Position numbers and translations under genes: made by a program | Origin: JBBQWZ01 sp038210135 | Lineage (GTDB): Bacteria; Acidobacteriota; Terriglobia; Bryobacterales; Bryobacteraceae | Direction of reading: 5' to 3' | Assembly: GCA_038210135.1 (NCBI GenBank) | Contig: JBBQWZ010000002.1 | Location: forward strand, 219,173 to 283,172 | DNA length: 64,000 bases | Shown: piece by piece, positions 11,314 through 21,464 of the stretch | Layout of the letters: each line of letters starts with the position of its first letter | Position numbering within the stretch: the first letter of the stretch is position 1 | Notes under the pieces: generated by a model | Seen by the model: only the letters and a program-made list of their open reading frames with translations | Told to the model about the DNA's origin: nothing | Databases searched by the model: none

Positions 11314-14300
11314 ATGGACCTCTCACTCCTCGCGCGGCGAAACCTCTCGCATTACTGGCGAACGAACATCGCCGTCGTCCTCGGCGTGGCGGCCGCGGTC
11401 GCCGTTCTATCCGGCGCGCTCCTGGTCGGAGATTCAGTGCGCGGGAGTCTTCGCGATCTCATCGCGCAACGCCTCGGCCGCACAGACTACATCGTTTCGA
11501 CGATGCTGTTCTTCCGTGAGGCGCTGGCCAAAGACATCCCATCCTCGTCGCCTCTCATCGCTCTTGAAGGCGTCGCAGTTCATGATGCGGACAAGCGCTC
11601 GACGACCGCGCAAGTGTACGGCGTGGATGATCGATTCTGGAAATTCCACGGCGTCACACCGGACGAAAGCGCCGGACGCGAAGCGCAGGTCAGCTCCGCA
11701 CTCGCCGCGGAAATCGGCGCGAAAGTCGGAGACACGATTCTGGTGCGCGTGGAGAAGCCCTCTGCGATTGCCAAGGAATCGATGCACGGCCGTAAAGACG
11801 ACGCCTCCCGCACGATCCGTTTTCAGGTCGGCGCGATCCTCGATGCGGCGCACCTCGGCGAGTTCTCACTGCGACCGACACAAGGGTCCGTGCGCGCGGT
11901 TTTCGTGCCACTCCGTCGACTGCAACGCGATCTGCAACAGCCCGGAAAGATCAACGCGATGCTGGCCAGCGGCAATTCACCGCTTGCGGCTTTGCGCGAT
12001 CACGCCACGCTCGCCGACCTCGGAGTCCGCGTACGCTCGATTCCCGAATCCAATTCGATCAGCGTCGAAAGCGATTCCGCCGCGATCAGTGATTCGCTTT
12101 TCGAGGCGGTGAAGTCCGTCGGACAGCCAACCGTTCCGGTGATGAGCTACCTCGCGAACTCCATCCGCGCCGGCGATCGGGAAGTTCCCTACTCGCTGGT
12201 AACGGCCATTGATCCGTCGCAACTCCCGCCCGGAGCCAATCGCGATTCGATCTATCTCAACGAATGGGCCGCGACAGACCTTGCCGCGAAAGCCGGGCAG
12301 GAAGTGACTCTCGATTATTACTTTTGGGAGCCGAGCGGAACGCTGACCACTCGGAAAGCGAAGTTCCATTTGGCGGGGATTCTGCCGATGTCCGGCCTCG
12401 CCGTGGATCGCAACCTGACGCCCGAGTATCCGGGTATCACCGACGCGGGTTCGCTAGGCGATTGGGATCCGCCGTTTCCACTCGATCTCAAGAAGGTCCG
12501 CCCCAAGGACGAAGCCTACTGGAAGCAATACCGGACCTCGCCGAAAGCTTTCCTGACGCTCGAATCCGGTCAGATGTTGTGGGGATCCCGCTTCGGCAAG
12601 TTGACGTCGGTGCGTATCTCGGGTACTTCTGACGCGGACGCGTTTGCGAAGTCGCTGCGTTCCAAGCTCGATCCCGAACGCGCCGGAATGGTCGTGGTCA
12701 ACGTGCGCTCGCAAGGAGCCAGTTCCGCCAAGGGCTCGACGGATTTCGGCGAGTACTTCACCTATTTCAGTTTCTTTCTGATCGTCTCGGCGATGCTCTT
12801 GACTGCGCTGTTTTTCCAATTAGGAATCGAACAGCGGCTTCGCGAAATCGGCACTCTCCGTGCCACCGGATTCGCCGCCCGCGACATTCGAAAACTGTTC
12901 CTCGCCGAAGGCATTCTTCTTGCGCTCGCTGGCGCCGTTCTCGGAACGGCCGCCGCGGTGGCGTATTCCGCGTTGTTGATGTACGGCCTGCGGACCGTGT
13001 GGCGCGATGCTGTGAGTACTTCCCTGCTCTCGCTCCATGTGGATCCCGTATCGCTCGCAATCGGCGCTATGTCCGGAGCTGTTATCGCGATCTTGACCAT
13101 CCTTTTGACTCTTCGAAGCCTGCGCAAGAGCTCTCCGCGCGACCTGATGATGGGCGTTCGCGGATCGCTGACGTCTTCGGGCAACAGCCGCACGGCGACA
13201 TGGCTCGCGATTGGTTCCGCCCTGGGCGGAGCGCTCATCCTGGGCGCGGCGCTAACCAAGCAGATGGACGCAACCGGCGGATTCTTCGGAGCTGGATTTC
13301 TGTTTCTCGGCGCTGCCCTTTTCTTCGTTTGGGCTCAGCTCCGCGTTCGTAGCGTCAGTTCGCTCGGGCTCGATCACAGCGCCGGACTCTGGAAGCTGGG
13401 CTTCCGGAATGCGACATATCGGCCCGCCCGCAGTATCCTCTGTATCACCCTGATCGCCTCGGCGACGTTCTTACTGGTCGCGCTCGATGCCTTCCGTCGT
13501 CCCGCGGCTTCCCCGCTCGCGAAAAATTCAGGAACGGGAGGCTATCCGTTGATCGCGGAAGCGAGACTGCCGGTCTTCTACAACCTCAACACCAATCGCG
13601 AGCCCTTGAACCTGCCCGCTCAGGACGCTCGCTTCACCGCCTTCCGACTACGGCCAGGTGATGACGCAAGCTGCCTGAATTTGTACGAACCGCGCAATCC
13701 GCGCGTGCTTGGCGCACCGGACGCGTTCCTCAAAGAAGGCCGCTTCGCATTCCAGGAATCGCTCGCGAAGACGGAAGCCGAACGTGCGAATCCCTGGCTG
13801 CTCCTCGAGGCATCTGGCGACGTCATGCCTGCCGCCGCGGATGCGAATTCACTCGAATACGTGCTGCACAAGAAACTCGGCGACGAGATCGTACTGAACC
13901 CGGAATCCGATCATCCGGTGCGCGTTCGCGTGGTCGCGTCGCTGAACGACAGCGTGTTTCAAAGCGAGTTGGTGGTGTCCGAGGCAAACTTCCTGAAAGC
14001 GTTTCCAGAGCAGCAGGGCTTTCGCGTCTTTATGATCGAGACGCCCCCGGCGCAAGCCGACGCGGTTACCGTCAAGCTCGAAGAGGCGCTCTCCGACTAT
14101 GGTTTCGACGCGACATCGACAGTAGAAAAACTGGCTGGATATCATCGCGTCGAAAATACGTACCTTTCGACGTTTCAGGTCCTCGGCGGACTGGGTTTAC
14201 TCCTCGGCACCATTGGGCTGGCCGCCGTATTGCTCCGTAACGTACTTGAGCGCCGGCGCGAACTCGCTCTACTGCGCGCCGTCGGATTTCAAATCAGCGA

Positions 14301-14535
14301 TCTTGGAGTGACCGTGCTGGCCGAGAATCTGTTCCTGCTCGGATGCGGCTTGGTCGTCGGCATCGTCTGCGCGTTACTCGCGATCGCACCCGCCATCGCG
14401 TCCCGTGGCCACGCCAGCGCGTCCGGCCTACCGTGGTTACTGCTCGCGGTTCCTGTCGTATCACTCGCGGCTTCGGCACTGGCCGTCCGAACCGTCGCAC
14501 GCGCTCCGATCCTGACTTCGTTGCGAGCCGAGTAA
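11314..14535 (+). CDS. ABC transporter permease with two FtsX domains
   Basis: 1073 residues from the ATG at 11314, which has a GAGGGG ribosome binding site. An upstream ATG at 11257 would overlap the ATL gene by 40 bases. The protein starts LLARRNLSHYWRTNIAVVLG, with a first membrane helix, then a large periplasmic domain. A three-helix FtsX block lies near residues 480-625 and contains RLREIGTLRATGFAARDI. A second helix pair starts around 640. The final FtsX block has RRRELALLRAVGFQ near 985. This architecture matches the large permeases of the MacB/LolC or adhesin-export type. No ATPase gene is adjacent. It probably moves lipids, lipoproteins or peptides across or out of the inner membrane. 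Confidence 0.85.
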   Translation: MDLSLLARRNLSHYWRTNIAVVLGVAAAVAVLSGALLVGDSVRGSLRDLIAQRLGRTDYIVSTMLFFREALAKDIPSSSPLIALEGVAVHDADKRSTTAQVYGVDDRFWKFHGVTPDESAGREAQVSSALAAEIGAKVGDTILVRVEKPSAIAKESMHGRKDDASRTIRFQVGAILDAAHLGEFSLRPTQGSVRAVFVPLRRLQRDLQQPGKINAMLASGNSPLAALRDHATLADLGVRVRSIPESNSISVESDSAAISDSLFEAVKSVGQPTVPVMSYLANSIRAGDREVPYSLVTAIDPSQLPPGANRDSIYLNEWAATDLAAKAGQEVTLDYYFWEPSGTLTTRKAKFHLAGILPMSGLAVDRNLTPEYPGITDAGSLGDWDPPFPLDLKKVRPKDEAYWKQYRTSPKAFLTLESGQMLWGSRFGKLTSVRISGTSDADAFAKSLRSKLDPERAGMVVVNVRSQGASSAKGSTDFGEYFTYFSFFLIVSAMLLTALFFQLGIEQRLREIGTLRATGFAARDIRKLFLAEGILLALAGAVLGTAAAVAYSALLMYGLRTVWRDAVSTSLLSLHVDPVSLAIGAMSGAVIAILTILLTLRSLRKSSPRDLMMGVRGSLTSSGNSRTATWLAIGSALGGALILGAALTKQMDATGGFFGAGFLFLGAALFFVWAQLRVRSVSSLGLDHSAGLWKLGFRNATYRPARSILCITLIASATFLLVALDAFRRPAASPLAKNSGTGGYPLIAEARLPVFYNLNTNREPLNLPAQDARFTAFRLRPGDDASCLNLYEPRNPRVLGAPDAFLKEGRFAFQESLAKTEAERANPWLLLEASGDVMPAAADANSLEYVLHKKLGDEIVLNPESDHPVRVRVVASLNDSVFQSELVVSEANFLKAFPEQQGFRVFMIETPPAQADAVTVKLEEALSDYGFDATSTVEKLAGYHRVENTYLSTFQVLGGLGLLLGTIGLAAVLLRNVLERRRELALLRAVGFQISDLGVTVLAENLFLLGCGLVVGIVCALLAIAPAIASRGHASASGLPWLLLAVPVVSLAASALAVRTVARAPILTSLRAE

Positions 14536-14607
14536 CTCATCGAGGCCCGTTCCTCAAACGACCGGTCGATGCAATTCCGATCTTCGTTTAACATATGAAG
14601 CATTGAT

Positions 14608-15900
14608 ATGAGTTCCGCCAAACGAGTCGTCAAAGTCGCGTGGATGCTGGTCGCCGCCTCGCTCCTGCTGGTCCTGTGCTCGCAAGCAGAGAACTGGCCG
14701 CAGTGGCGCGGACCGGAACTCAATGGCATCAGCCATGAAACCAACCTGCCGACCAAGTGGGGTCCGGACGACAACATCGCGTGGAAGCTGCCCATGCCTT
14801 CCTTCAGCGGATCCACGCCGGCCGTCTGGGGAAATCGCATTTTCCTCAACGTTGCATTGAACGCGGATAACGGCGAAATCGAGTTGTGGTGCGTCGATCG
14901 CACCAAGCCGGCCGTCCTTTGGAAGCGCCCCGTCAGCGGCGGCAATACCAAAATGCGCAAGCAAAACATGTCTTCGCCGTCTCCGGTAACCGATGGCAAA
15001 TTCGTGTATGTGCTCACCGGCACCGGCATGCTGAAGGGCTTCGACTACGACGGCAAGGAACTGTGGACGCGCGACATCCAGAAGGAGTACGGCGCTTTCG
15101 GACTCAACTGGGGCTATGCGTCGTCGCCGCTGTTGTGGGATAACGCGCTGTTCGTCCAAGTGCTGCATGGAATGAGGACGAAGGATCCGTCCTACATCCT
15201 GCGGATCGACGCGAAGACAGGCAAGACCATGTGGCGCGCCGAGCGTCCGACGGCGGCAATCCGCGAATCTCCCGATGCTTACACGACACCCGTAATCGCG
15301 AAAGCGGGCAACGCGTATGAACTAGTGATCACCGGCGGCGACATTATCACCGGTCACGATCCCGCCACTGGCAAGGAACTCTGGCGCGGCGGCGGCTTCA
15401 ATCCCGACAACAATCCGAATTACCGCACCGTCGCATCCGCCGTTTACTTCGACGGCATCGTTTACGCGCCCACGCGGATTCGTCCGCTACAGGCTTTCCG
15501 CGTAGGCGGGCGCGGCGACGTCACGCAATCGCAGCGCGTCTTTCAATTCGACAACGGCCCCGACGTTCCAACGCCTTTAACCGACGGAAAATACTTCTAC
15601 GTCGTCAACGATCGCGGCATCATGTGGTGCCTCGACGCCAAAACCGGGAAGGAAATCTACGGCGGCCAGCGCATCAAGCCGGGCACCTACAGCGCCTCGC
15701 CGTTACTCGCCGACGGCAAGATCTACATCACCAATGATGACGGCCTGACCACCGTAATCAAGGCGGGTCCGCAGTTCGAAGTGATCGCCGAAAACAATAT
15801 CGACGACTACTGCCTCAGTTCCTTCGCGGTCTCGGATGGCCAACTCTTCTTGCGCACCGGGAAGTTCTTATACGCGATCGGAAAGCGATCCGGAAAATAG
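14608..15900 (+). CDS. Secreted PQQ-like beta-propeller protein
   Basis: 430 residues with an N-terminal membrane-spanning signal (VAWMLVAASLLLVLCSQA). The mature start ENWPQWRGPELNGISHETNLPTKW is the usual opening of acidobacterial and planctomycete PQQ-like propellers. Repeated blade motifs such as LWCVDRTKPAVLWKR, LRIDAKTGKTMWR, GHDPATGKELWRG and LDAKTGKEIYGG follow. The residues that hold PQQ in true quinoprotein dehydrogenases are not recognisable, so enzymatic activity is uncertain. A structural or binding role outside the cytoplasm is equally possible. A second, EF-hand-containing relative lies at 38985-40469. Confidence 0.85.
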   Translation: MSSAKRVVKVAWMLVAASLLLVLCSQAENWPQWRGPELNGISHETNLPTKWGPDDNIAWKLPMPSFSGSTPAVWGNRIFLNVALNADNGEIELWCVDRTKPAVLWKRPVSGGNTKMRKQNMSSPSPVTDGKFVYVLTGTGMLKGFDYDGKELWTRDIQKEYGAFGLNWGYASSPLLWDNALFVQVLHGMRTKDPSYILRIDAKTGKTMWRAERPTAAIRESPDAYTTPVIAKAGNAYELVITGGDIITGHDPATGKELWRGGGFNPDNNPNYRTVASAVYFDGIVYAPTRIRPLQAFRVGGRGDVTQSQRVFQFDNGPDVPTPLTDGKYFYVVNDRGIMWCLDAKTGKEIYGGQRIKPGTYSASPLLADGKIYITNDDGLTTVIKAGPQFEVIAENNIDDYCLSSFAVSDGQLFLRTGKFLYAIGKRSGK

Positions 15901-15966
15901 CGGAGCTAGCGCTTTTTCGAATAACGCGCGGCGCATGCCTGGAATACAATTGAGGCTCCGAACCCT

Positions 15967-18048
15967 ATGGCAGCCTCTGAAGACGACATCGATTTGGCCG
16001 GCAGAGTCACGCAATTTCTCCTCAATCAGAAAGAGAAACTCGGCCTTCCGGATCTGAACATCGTCTCGCAGGAAGCGTTTCTGCGCGAAGCGGCGACGAA
16101 ATCCAACATGAAGATCGAGGACAAGGAGTTATTGCTCAAACAGGCGGAAACCGTCTTCCGGGAACTGTACGCGCACCGCGCCTTCAAACCAGCCTTCACG
16201 AGTGAAGATCCGAATACGAATCCGTTCATCGCCTTGGCGGAGGTTCGCCAAATGCTCACCACCGTAAGCGACTTCGATTTTCACCTGTTGATGCTGCTGG
16301 TATTTTCGAAGGCGCGCGACATTCATACGACCTACATGGCTCCGTCGCCGTATCAAGGCGCGGTGGCGTTTCTCCCGTTTCAGTTGAAACTCTACGAGCC
16401 GGACGGCAAGGCGCGATTTGTCGTAGCCAAAGTCATGGCGACATCCGAGAACGGCGAGTTGGACCACCCGCATTTCCGGGTTGGTGCGGAAGTCGTCGAA
16501 TGGGACGCATTGGATCCGGACGCTGTGGCGAAGCAGGCGGCGCAACTGCAGCCAGGTGCAAACGCCGACGCGGAACTGGCGCGCGGCGTCGCCCGCCTCA
16601 CCATCCGCTCCATCGCTTCGCATGGCGTCGCGATCAAGGGCGGCATTCCGCCGTTCGAACCGCTGAACTTCGCGACGATCAAGTATGTGGCTCCGCGTGA
16701 GAAGCAGGTTCGGGAGATCATTTTGCCCTGGCAGGTTGCCACCGGCTTCGGCGAAACGCCCTTCAGTTCCAGCGCCTTCAGCCTCAACGAATCGATGAGT
16801 CTGATGCATCGCTGGTCGAAATGCAGCTACCGTCCCGATAAGATGGCGGCAAGCCAGGCGGGCAACGACGACTTCTTTGAAACCCAATTCGCGTCGGACG
16901 CGCCCCGGTCCGGCGTGCCGGATCCGCGGTTGCTCCGCAACGATTCGGCACCGGGCTGGCCGCTTGGCTATTTGCGGTTCCGCGATTTTGCGGGCGCCTC
17001 CGGCACGATCCTCGAAGACGCGAAGTTTCAGCAGATCCAGGACGTGCTCGCGCGGTTCGACCGGGAGGCTCCGGGCGGATTGATTCTCGACATCCGGGGC
17101 AATCCCGGCGGGCAGATCCGGCTCGCGGAACGCGTCTTGCAATTGCTCGGGCCCTCGGAGATTCGCCCGCTGCAATTTCACTTTCCGCAGACCGACGTCG
17201 TCCGTACGGCGCTTGACTATTTCCGCAGCAATTCGGACAAGCCCGCGAGGGACTTTACCAAGTGGCTCGACAAGGAGCCTGGCGACGACGAAGGCGATAC
17301 AGTCCATCTGACGCCGGGCCGCCCGATTACCACCGCCACACTCGCGAACGACACCGGTCAGGTGTATCAGGGGCCGGTCGTTCTGTTATGCGACGCCCTC
17401 ACCTACAGCGCGGCCGACATGTTCGCAGCCGGGTTTCAAGACCACGCGATTGGAGAAGTGATTGGCGTTGATTGCAGCACCGGCGGAGGTGGTGCGAACT
17501 CGTGGTCGTTCGATGACATTCGCACCAACGTGCAGGACATCCCCGGCATCGATATTCCGCCGCTGCCGGGGAATTGCCGGCTGCAGGTCGCGGTCCGCCG
17601 CTGCAATCGTGTGGGAACAGGCGGACCGCCGATCGAGGACCTCGGTGTCGCACCGAACTTCAAGCACCGGCGCACGCGGCGCGACGTTCTCGAAGACAAT
17701 CTGGATCTGTTTGCGTTCGCCTGCGAGCGCCTGTCCCTGGTTCCGATTAACAGGATCAACATCGAGAGCTCCACGCGGACAGAGAGCGGCCTCGAAGTTA
17801 CGTTGCGTGGCGTCGGCCTCGGATTCGTCGCGCTGCGCGTAGGAGGAAAGATCGTCGCCGGCGGCGCGTTGACGGAGGGGACATCGAGCACCTTCACGGT
17901 GCCGCTAGGAGACGAGCTTCAGGTCCGCGTCGAGGGGTACGACACCGAGGATCATAGGATCAAGGGCGCGCCGCCCATCGTGGTTCCGAGGATCACCTTG
18001 CAGCCAGCCGACGACGAGATCAATGTGCGGCGGATCAGCAAGAGCTAA
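15967..18048 (+). CDS. S41-family (tail-specific type) peptidase
   Basis: 693 residues. The S41 core is visible in GGLILDIRGNPGGQIRLAE and GPVVLLCDALTYSAADMFAA, where the serine of TYSAAD is the expected nucleophile. It is followed by an IGEVIGVD segment. The lysine-bearing 'T-F-G-K-G' that usually follows in CtpA enzymes is replaced by a glycine run (STGGGGAN), so a Ser/Lys dyad is doubtful and another catalytic arrangement is possible. No signal peptide is evident. The C-terminal ~120 residues are beta-rich and unassigned. The next gene, a protein kinase, starts 14 bases downstream, which suggests co-transcription. A TACAAT box lies at 15945-15950. Confidence 0.75.
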   Translation: MAASEDDIDLAGRVTQFLLNQKEKLGLPDLNIVSQEAFLREAATKSNMKIEDKELLLKQAETVFRELYAHRAFKPAFTSEDPNTNPFIALAEVRQMLTTVSDFDFHLLMLLVFSKARDIHTTYMAPSPYQGAVAFLPFQLKLYEPDGKARFVVAKVMATSENGELDHPHFRVGAEVVEWDALDPDAVAKQAAQLQPGANADAELARGVARLTIRSIASHGVAIKGGIPPFEPLNFATIKYVAPREKQVREIILPWQVATGFGETPFSSSAFSLNESMSLMHRWSKCSYRPDKMAASQAGNDDFFETQFASDAPRSGVPDPRLLRNDSAPGWPLGYLRFRDFAGASGTILEDAKFQQIQDVLARFDREAPGGLILDIRGNPGGQIRLAERVLQLLGPSEIRPLQFHFPQTDVVRTALDYFRSNSDKPARDFTKWLDKEPGDDEGDTVHLTPGRPITTATLANDTGQVYQGPVVLLCDALTYSAADMFAAGFQDHAIGEVIGVDCSTGGGGANSWSFDDIRTNVQDIPGIDIPPLPGNCRLQVAVRRCNRVGTGGPPIEDLGVAPNFKHRRTRRDVLEDNLDLFAFACERLSLVPINRINIESSTRTESGLEVTLRGVGLGFVALRVGGKIVAGGALTEGTSSTFTVPLGDELQVRVEGYDTEDHRIKGAPPIVVPRITLQPADDEINVRRISKS

Positions 18049-18062
18049 GCGAGAGCACGCAA

Positions 18063-20681
18063 GTGAATCCCGGCGATCGAATCTCGCGATATCGGATCCA
18101 GCGCGCTCTGGGCAAGGGCGGCATGGGTGTCGTGTACCTGGCGGAGGACACTCGACTGCACCGTCCGGTTGCGTTGAAATTTCTTCCGACGGAATCGCTC
18201 AACGAGCACGACAAGCTGCGCTTCCTGAACGAAGCAAGAGCGGCGGCCGCGATCCGCCATCCGAACATCTGTCCCATTCATGACGTCGAAGAAGTGGACG
18301 GCCGTCTGTTCATCTCGATGGAGTATCTCGAAGGAGAGACGTTGTCGAGGCGGCTGCGGCGGGGTTCGATTCTCGTCGAGCAAGCGGTGCACATCGCGAT
18401 GCAGATCGCGCGCGGCCTCGACAAAGCGCATTCGCTCGGAATCGTCCATCGCGATATTAAGAGCGGCAACGTCATCCTTGGCTCCGACGGCCACGTATCG
18501 ATTCTCGACTTCGGGCTCGCGCTTCTACCCGGCGCGGAACGCATCACGCAAGCAGGCGCCGCGCTTGGCACGCCGGCCTACATGTCGCCCGAACAGTGCG
18601 ATGGAAGCGCGGTCGACAGCCGCACCGACCTCTGGGCTCTCGGCGTCGTGCTCTTCGAGATGCTCACCGGAACACTGCCCTTCCGGCGCGAACATCTTAG
18701 CGCGATCACCCACGCTATCGTGCACGATCCGGTTCCCTCTCTTGCCGTACTTCGACCAGAAGTGCCCCCTGATGTGCGCCGCGTCGTCGAAAAGGCGCTA
18801 TCGAAGAAGCCCTCCGAACGCTGGCAGTCGGCCCGCGAAATGGAGGCTGCGCTCAAGCCCTTCGGTCCGGATACGCGCGCGCCGGAGCCAGCGGAACAGC
18901 CGACGATGACGTTGCTGTTACCGCATTCCGGAGGAGGAGGCGCGCCGAAGTCCCGGTCGCGCCTGGCTCTCATCGGCGTCATCGTAGCTGCCTCGGCAGC
19001 AGCCGGCGTGTACCTTTCTATGCGGTCCGCCGCGCCATCGCCTCCGCGAACAGCGAGCCCTAAGAATTCGACCGCGCCGGCGGTGAGTTCCAAAACCAAC
19101 GAAAAACTGATCGCTGTATTGCCCTTCGAAGTGCTTGGAAACTCCACCGACGCAACCGAGATCGCGAACGGCGTCGCCGAAATTCTAACCGCCGCGCTGG
19201 CTGATTTCGAGCGCATCGATTCCCGGATCGCCGCGATTCCGAGCAATGAAATCCAGCGCAGGAACATCAACACCGCAGCCGAAGCGAAACGTATCTACGG
19301 CGCGACGTGGGTGGTGAGCGGAACGGCCCAGGCAGTGGGCAAATCCATTCAGTTCGCTCTCACGCTGATCGATCCTGCCGGCTCGCGGCAGTTGGCGGCG
19401 AAGGTCTTCGAGTACGATCCGGCGGATCCTGTGGCAAGCCGGAGGCGGGCGGTCAGCGAGTTCGCAGGCTTGTTATCGGTGAATCCCGCGCTGGCTGCGA
19501 AAGCATCGATTGGAGGCGAAACCGAAACGCCGGCGGCGTCAAACGCTTATCTCAAAGGGCGCGGCTTCCTTGCTCGGTACGACGTGAAAGGGAATCTGGA
19601 GAAAGCGATCGCACAGCTCGAACGCGCCGTCGATGCCGATTCGAACTTCGCACTTGCCCACTCGGCACTTGGCGAAGCGTTGTGGCGTCAGAGCCGCGCG
19701 ACCGGCGATGCCAAGCTCGCGGCCCAGGCCATTGCACATGGCGAGCGGGCGGTCCAGCTCGACCCCCAACTCGCGACCGCGCACACCAGCCTGGCGGCGA
19801 TTTATACGACTAGCGGCCGCGAAAGCGACGCGATCCGCGAGCTGAAGGAAGCGCAGACGCTGGCACCGGGCTCCGCCGAAGCCGCCCGCGAACTCGCTCG
19901 CGTGTACGCCGCCTCGGGACGCTTCGACGACGCCGAACGCGCCTATCGCGAAGCCATCGCCGCGCGGCCGACCGATTGGTACGGCTATCTGCTCCTCGGC
20001 TTGCTACACACGCAGCGACTCGAATACGAAAAGGCGGTGACCGCGTTCGAACAGGCGCGCGAGCTGACCCCGGACAACGACCTGGTCCACCGGAATATCG
20101 GCGTCGCCTACATTTCGATGGGCCGGTATCCGGAGGCTGTATCGGAATTGCAGCGCTCATTGAAATTGAAATCAAGCGCATCCACATACGCGAGCCTTGC
20201 TTCGGCATATTACCGGCGGCATCAGTACGCGGAAGCGATCGCGGCCGTGGACACGGCCCTCGATCTCGATCCCAAGCGGTATTATTTTTGGGGAAATTTG
20301 GGCATTTACTGCAAGTGGAATCCAGGCAGCCAGGGGCGTTCGCGCTCGGCCCTCGACAAGGCGATCGAGTTGGCCCGCAGGTTCCTGGAGGTGTCGCCAA
20401 ACGACATGGAGGTGCGGGCGGACCTCGCCGAATACTACGCGCGCGTGGGAAACAAGAACGCCGCGCTCGCCCAGATCGACAGAATTCCGCAGGCGCAACG
20501 GCCTCCCGTGATGGACCGCATTGCAATCGTCTACGAGCTCACCGGCAATCGCGCGAAGGCGCTTCCGCTGCTCGCCGCGGCGCTCAAGAATCCGGCCACC
20601 TGGAATCAGTTTAAGGACGATCCGGAGCTTGCCGGCTTGTGGGCGGATCCGGCGGTCCAAGCGCTACGGCAAGGCCGCTAG
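18063..20681 (+). CDS. Ser/Thr protein kinase with FlgO/TolB-like and TPR domains
   Basis: 872 residues, GTG start. The kinase domain covers about residues 8-275, with GKGGMG at 17-22, catalytic lysine K39 (VALKF), HRDIKSGN at 129-136 and DFG at 149-151. All are intact. A transmembrane helix follows at about 300-320. An outer part opens with IAVLPFEVLGNS, resembling the FlgO/TolB N-terminal domain often fused to such kinases. About eight TPR units occupy 480-850. This kinase-TM-TPR layout is very common in Acidobacteria. It probably senses or scaffolds proteins outside and phosphorylates cytoplasmic targets. It sits 14 bases after the S41 peptidase gene. Confidence 0.92.
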   Translation: MNPGDRISRYRIQRALGKGGMGVVYLAEDTRLHRPVALKFLPTESLNEHDKLRFLNEARAAAAIRHPNICPIHDVEEVDGRLFISMEYLEGETLSRRLRRGSILVEQAVHIAMQIARGLDKAHSLGIVHRDIKSGNVILGSDGHVSILDFGLALLPGAERITQAGAALGTPAYMSPEQCDGSAVDSRTDLWALGVVLFEMLTGTLPFRREHLSAITHAIVHDPVPSLAVLRPEVPPDVRRVVEKALSKKPSERWQSAREMEAALKPFGPDTRAPEPAEQPTMTLLLPHSGGGGAPKSRSRLALIGVIVAASAAAGVYLSMRSAAPSPPRTASPKNSTAPAVSSKTNEKLIAVLPFEVLGNSTDATEIANGVAEILTAALADFERIDSRIAAIPSNEIQRRNINTAAEAKRIYGATWVVSGTAQAVGKSIQFALTLIDPAGSRQLAAKVFEYDPADPVASRRRAVSEFAGLLSVNPALAAKASIGGETETPAASNAYLKGRGFLARYDVKGNLEKAIAQLERAVDADSNFALAHSALGEALWRQSRATGDAKLAAQAIAHGERAVQLDPQLATAHTSLAAIYTTSGRESDAIRELKEAQTLAPGSAEAARELARVYAASGRFDDAERAYREAIAARPTDWYGYLLLGLLHTQRLEYEKAVTAFEQARELTPDNDLVHRNIGVAYISMGRYPEAVSELQRSLKLKSSASTYASLASAYYRRHQYAEAIAAVDTALDLDPKRYYFWGNLGIYCKWNPGSQGRSRSALDKAIELARRFLEVSPNDMEVRADLAEYYARVGNKNAALAQIDRIPQAQRPPVMDRIAIVYELTGNRAKALPLLAAALKNPATWNQFKDDPELAGLWADPAVQALRQGR

Positions 20682-20693
20682 CGCGACAGGAAA

Positions 20694-20864
20694 CTAGACT
20701 TCGCCGCCACCCTTTTGTTCGCCGACGATCGATTTTGTGGCAGCTTCCAGGTCCGCGCTCGCGGTCGCGAGGGCCGACTTTACACGCTTCTGGTCCACGT
20801 CTTTCGACTTGAGCAAGGCGAGAACAAGCTCGAGATCCGCGATTACAACATTGATGAGGTCCAT
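20694..20864 (-). CDS. Small protein, 56 residues, unknown function
   Basis: Reverse-strand frame starting MDLINVVIADLELVLALLKS and ending KGGGEV, stop at 20694. It has a ribosome binding site (AAAGGA) about 5 bases before the ATG. The sequence is helical and charged in a heptad-like way (LELVLALLKSKDVDQKRVKSAL), so a small helical or coiled-coil protein is likely. It converges on the kinase gene, whose stop is 13 bases away. The overlapping forward frame looks like its shadow. No homologue recognised. Confidence 0.55.
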   Translation of the reverse strand: MDLINVVIADLELVLALLKSKDVDQKRVKSALATASADLEAATKSIVGEQKGGGEV

Positions 20865-21464
20865 AGAGTCCTTTCGAGTCCGCCAGCGAGAGGGAATGGA
20901 CCGCCGCGCGGTTCCGCTAGCTTAGCAGAAGCCTAAGGTGGCAGGATTTTCAAGCGAACAAGTAGGAATCAGGGAGCCGAATTGAGTGACGGAGCGTTCG
21001 GGGCGGAGCGTGCGGATCTTTCGGATCGGCAAGCGTTTTCAAGAGAAATCGACCAAGTCAACATGTACAGCACCAAAGCATACTCGGCAGCCAGCACATC
21101 TTCGCCGCTTGCCGCCATGACCATTTCGCGCCGCGATCCAGCCGATCACGCATGCTGCGAGGATCGAATGCCGCTCTCGCGCGTCCGAACGTCGCCGAGC
21201 TCAGATTCGTGCCAGCCTCGGCTCGTTGTCTGATTCTCCAATTCCGCCCTTTCACCTCGACGTCGAAACCAGGCTGAGCGAGTTCACCCGGCAGTTGAGC
21301 GAAATCCAGCAGCAATCCGGGCCTGAAGACCCAGGGTCACGCTAAATGCCTCATTTTCCTAGCCACGGAATCGGTAAGCCAGTTGCAATCGGGAAAACAG
21401 ATCTCATTGATCTGCTTTCAGCCTGTAGCGTTTTACGGAAAACGCCAGGCCAAAGAAGTTAGCG
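20865..21464. other. 600-base stretch without a clear gene
   Basis: No convincing gene is seen. A short reverse frame at 20969-21118 (49 residues) begins MAASGEDVLAAEYALVL, vaguely like the start of RskA-type anti-sigma factors, then loses resemblance. It may be a remnant or chance. The right end contains the palindromic site upstream of the Rrf2 gene. Confidence 0.4.
21398..21414. promoter_or_regulatory. Perfect palindrome, probable Rrf2 operator
   Basis: CAGATC-TCATT-GATCTG is a perfect 6+5+6 inverted repeat 50 bases before the Rrf2-family start codon. A TTGCAA box at 21383-21388 lies just upstream and could be a -35 element, which would place the palindrome over the -10 region. This is where an autorepressing dimer would bind. 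The assignment is inferred from position and symmetry. Confidence 0.55.

Noticed and set aside
16129..17307. Long reverse open frame (392 codons) across the S41 peptidase
   Set aside because: Antisense of a gene with clear S41 motifs; arginine-rich translation.
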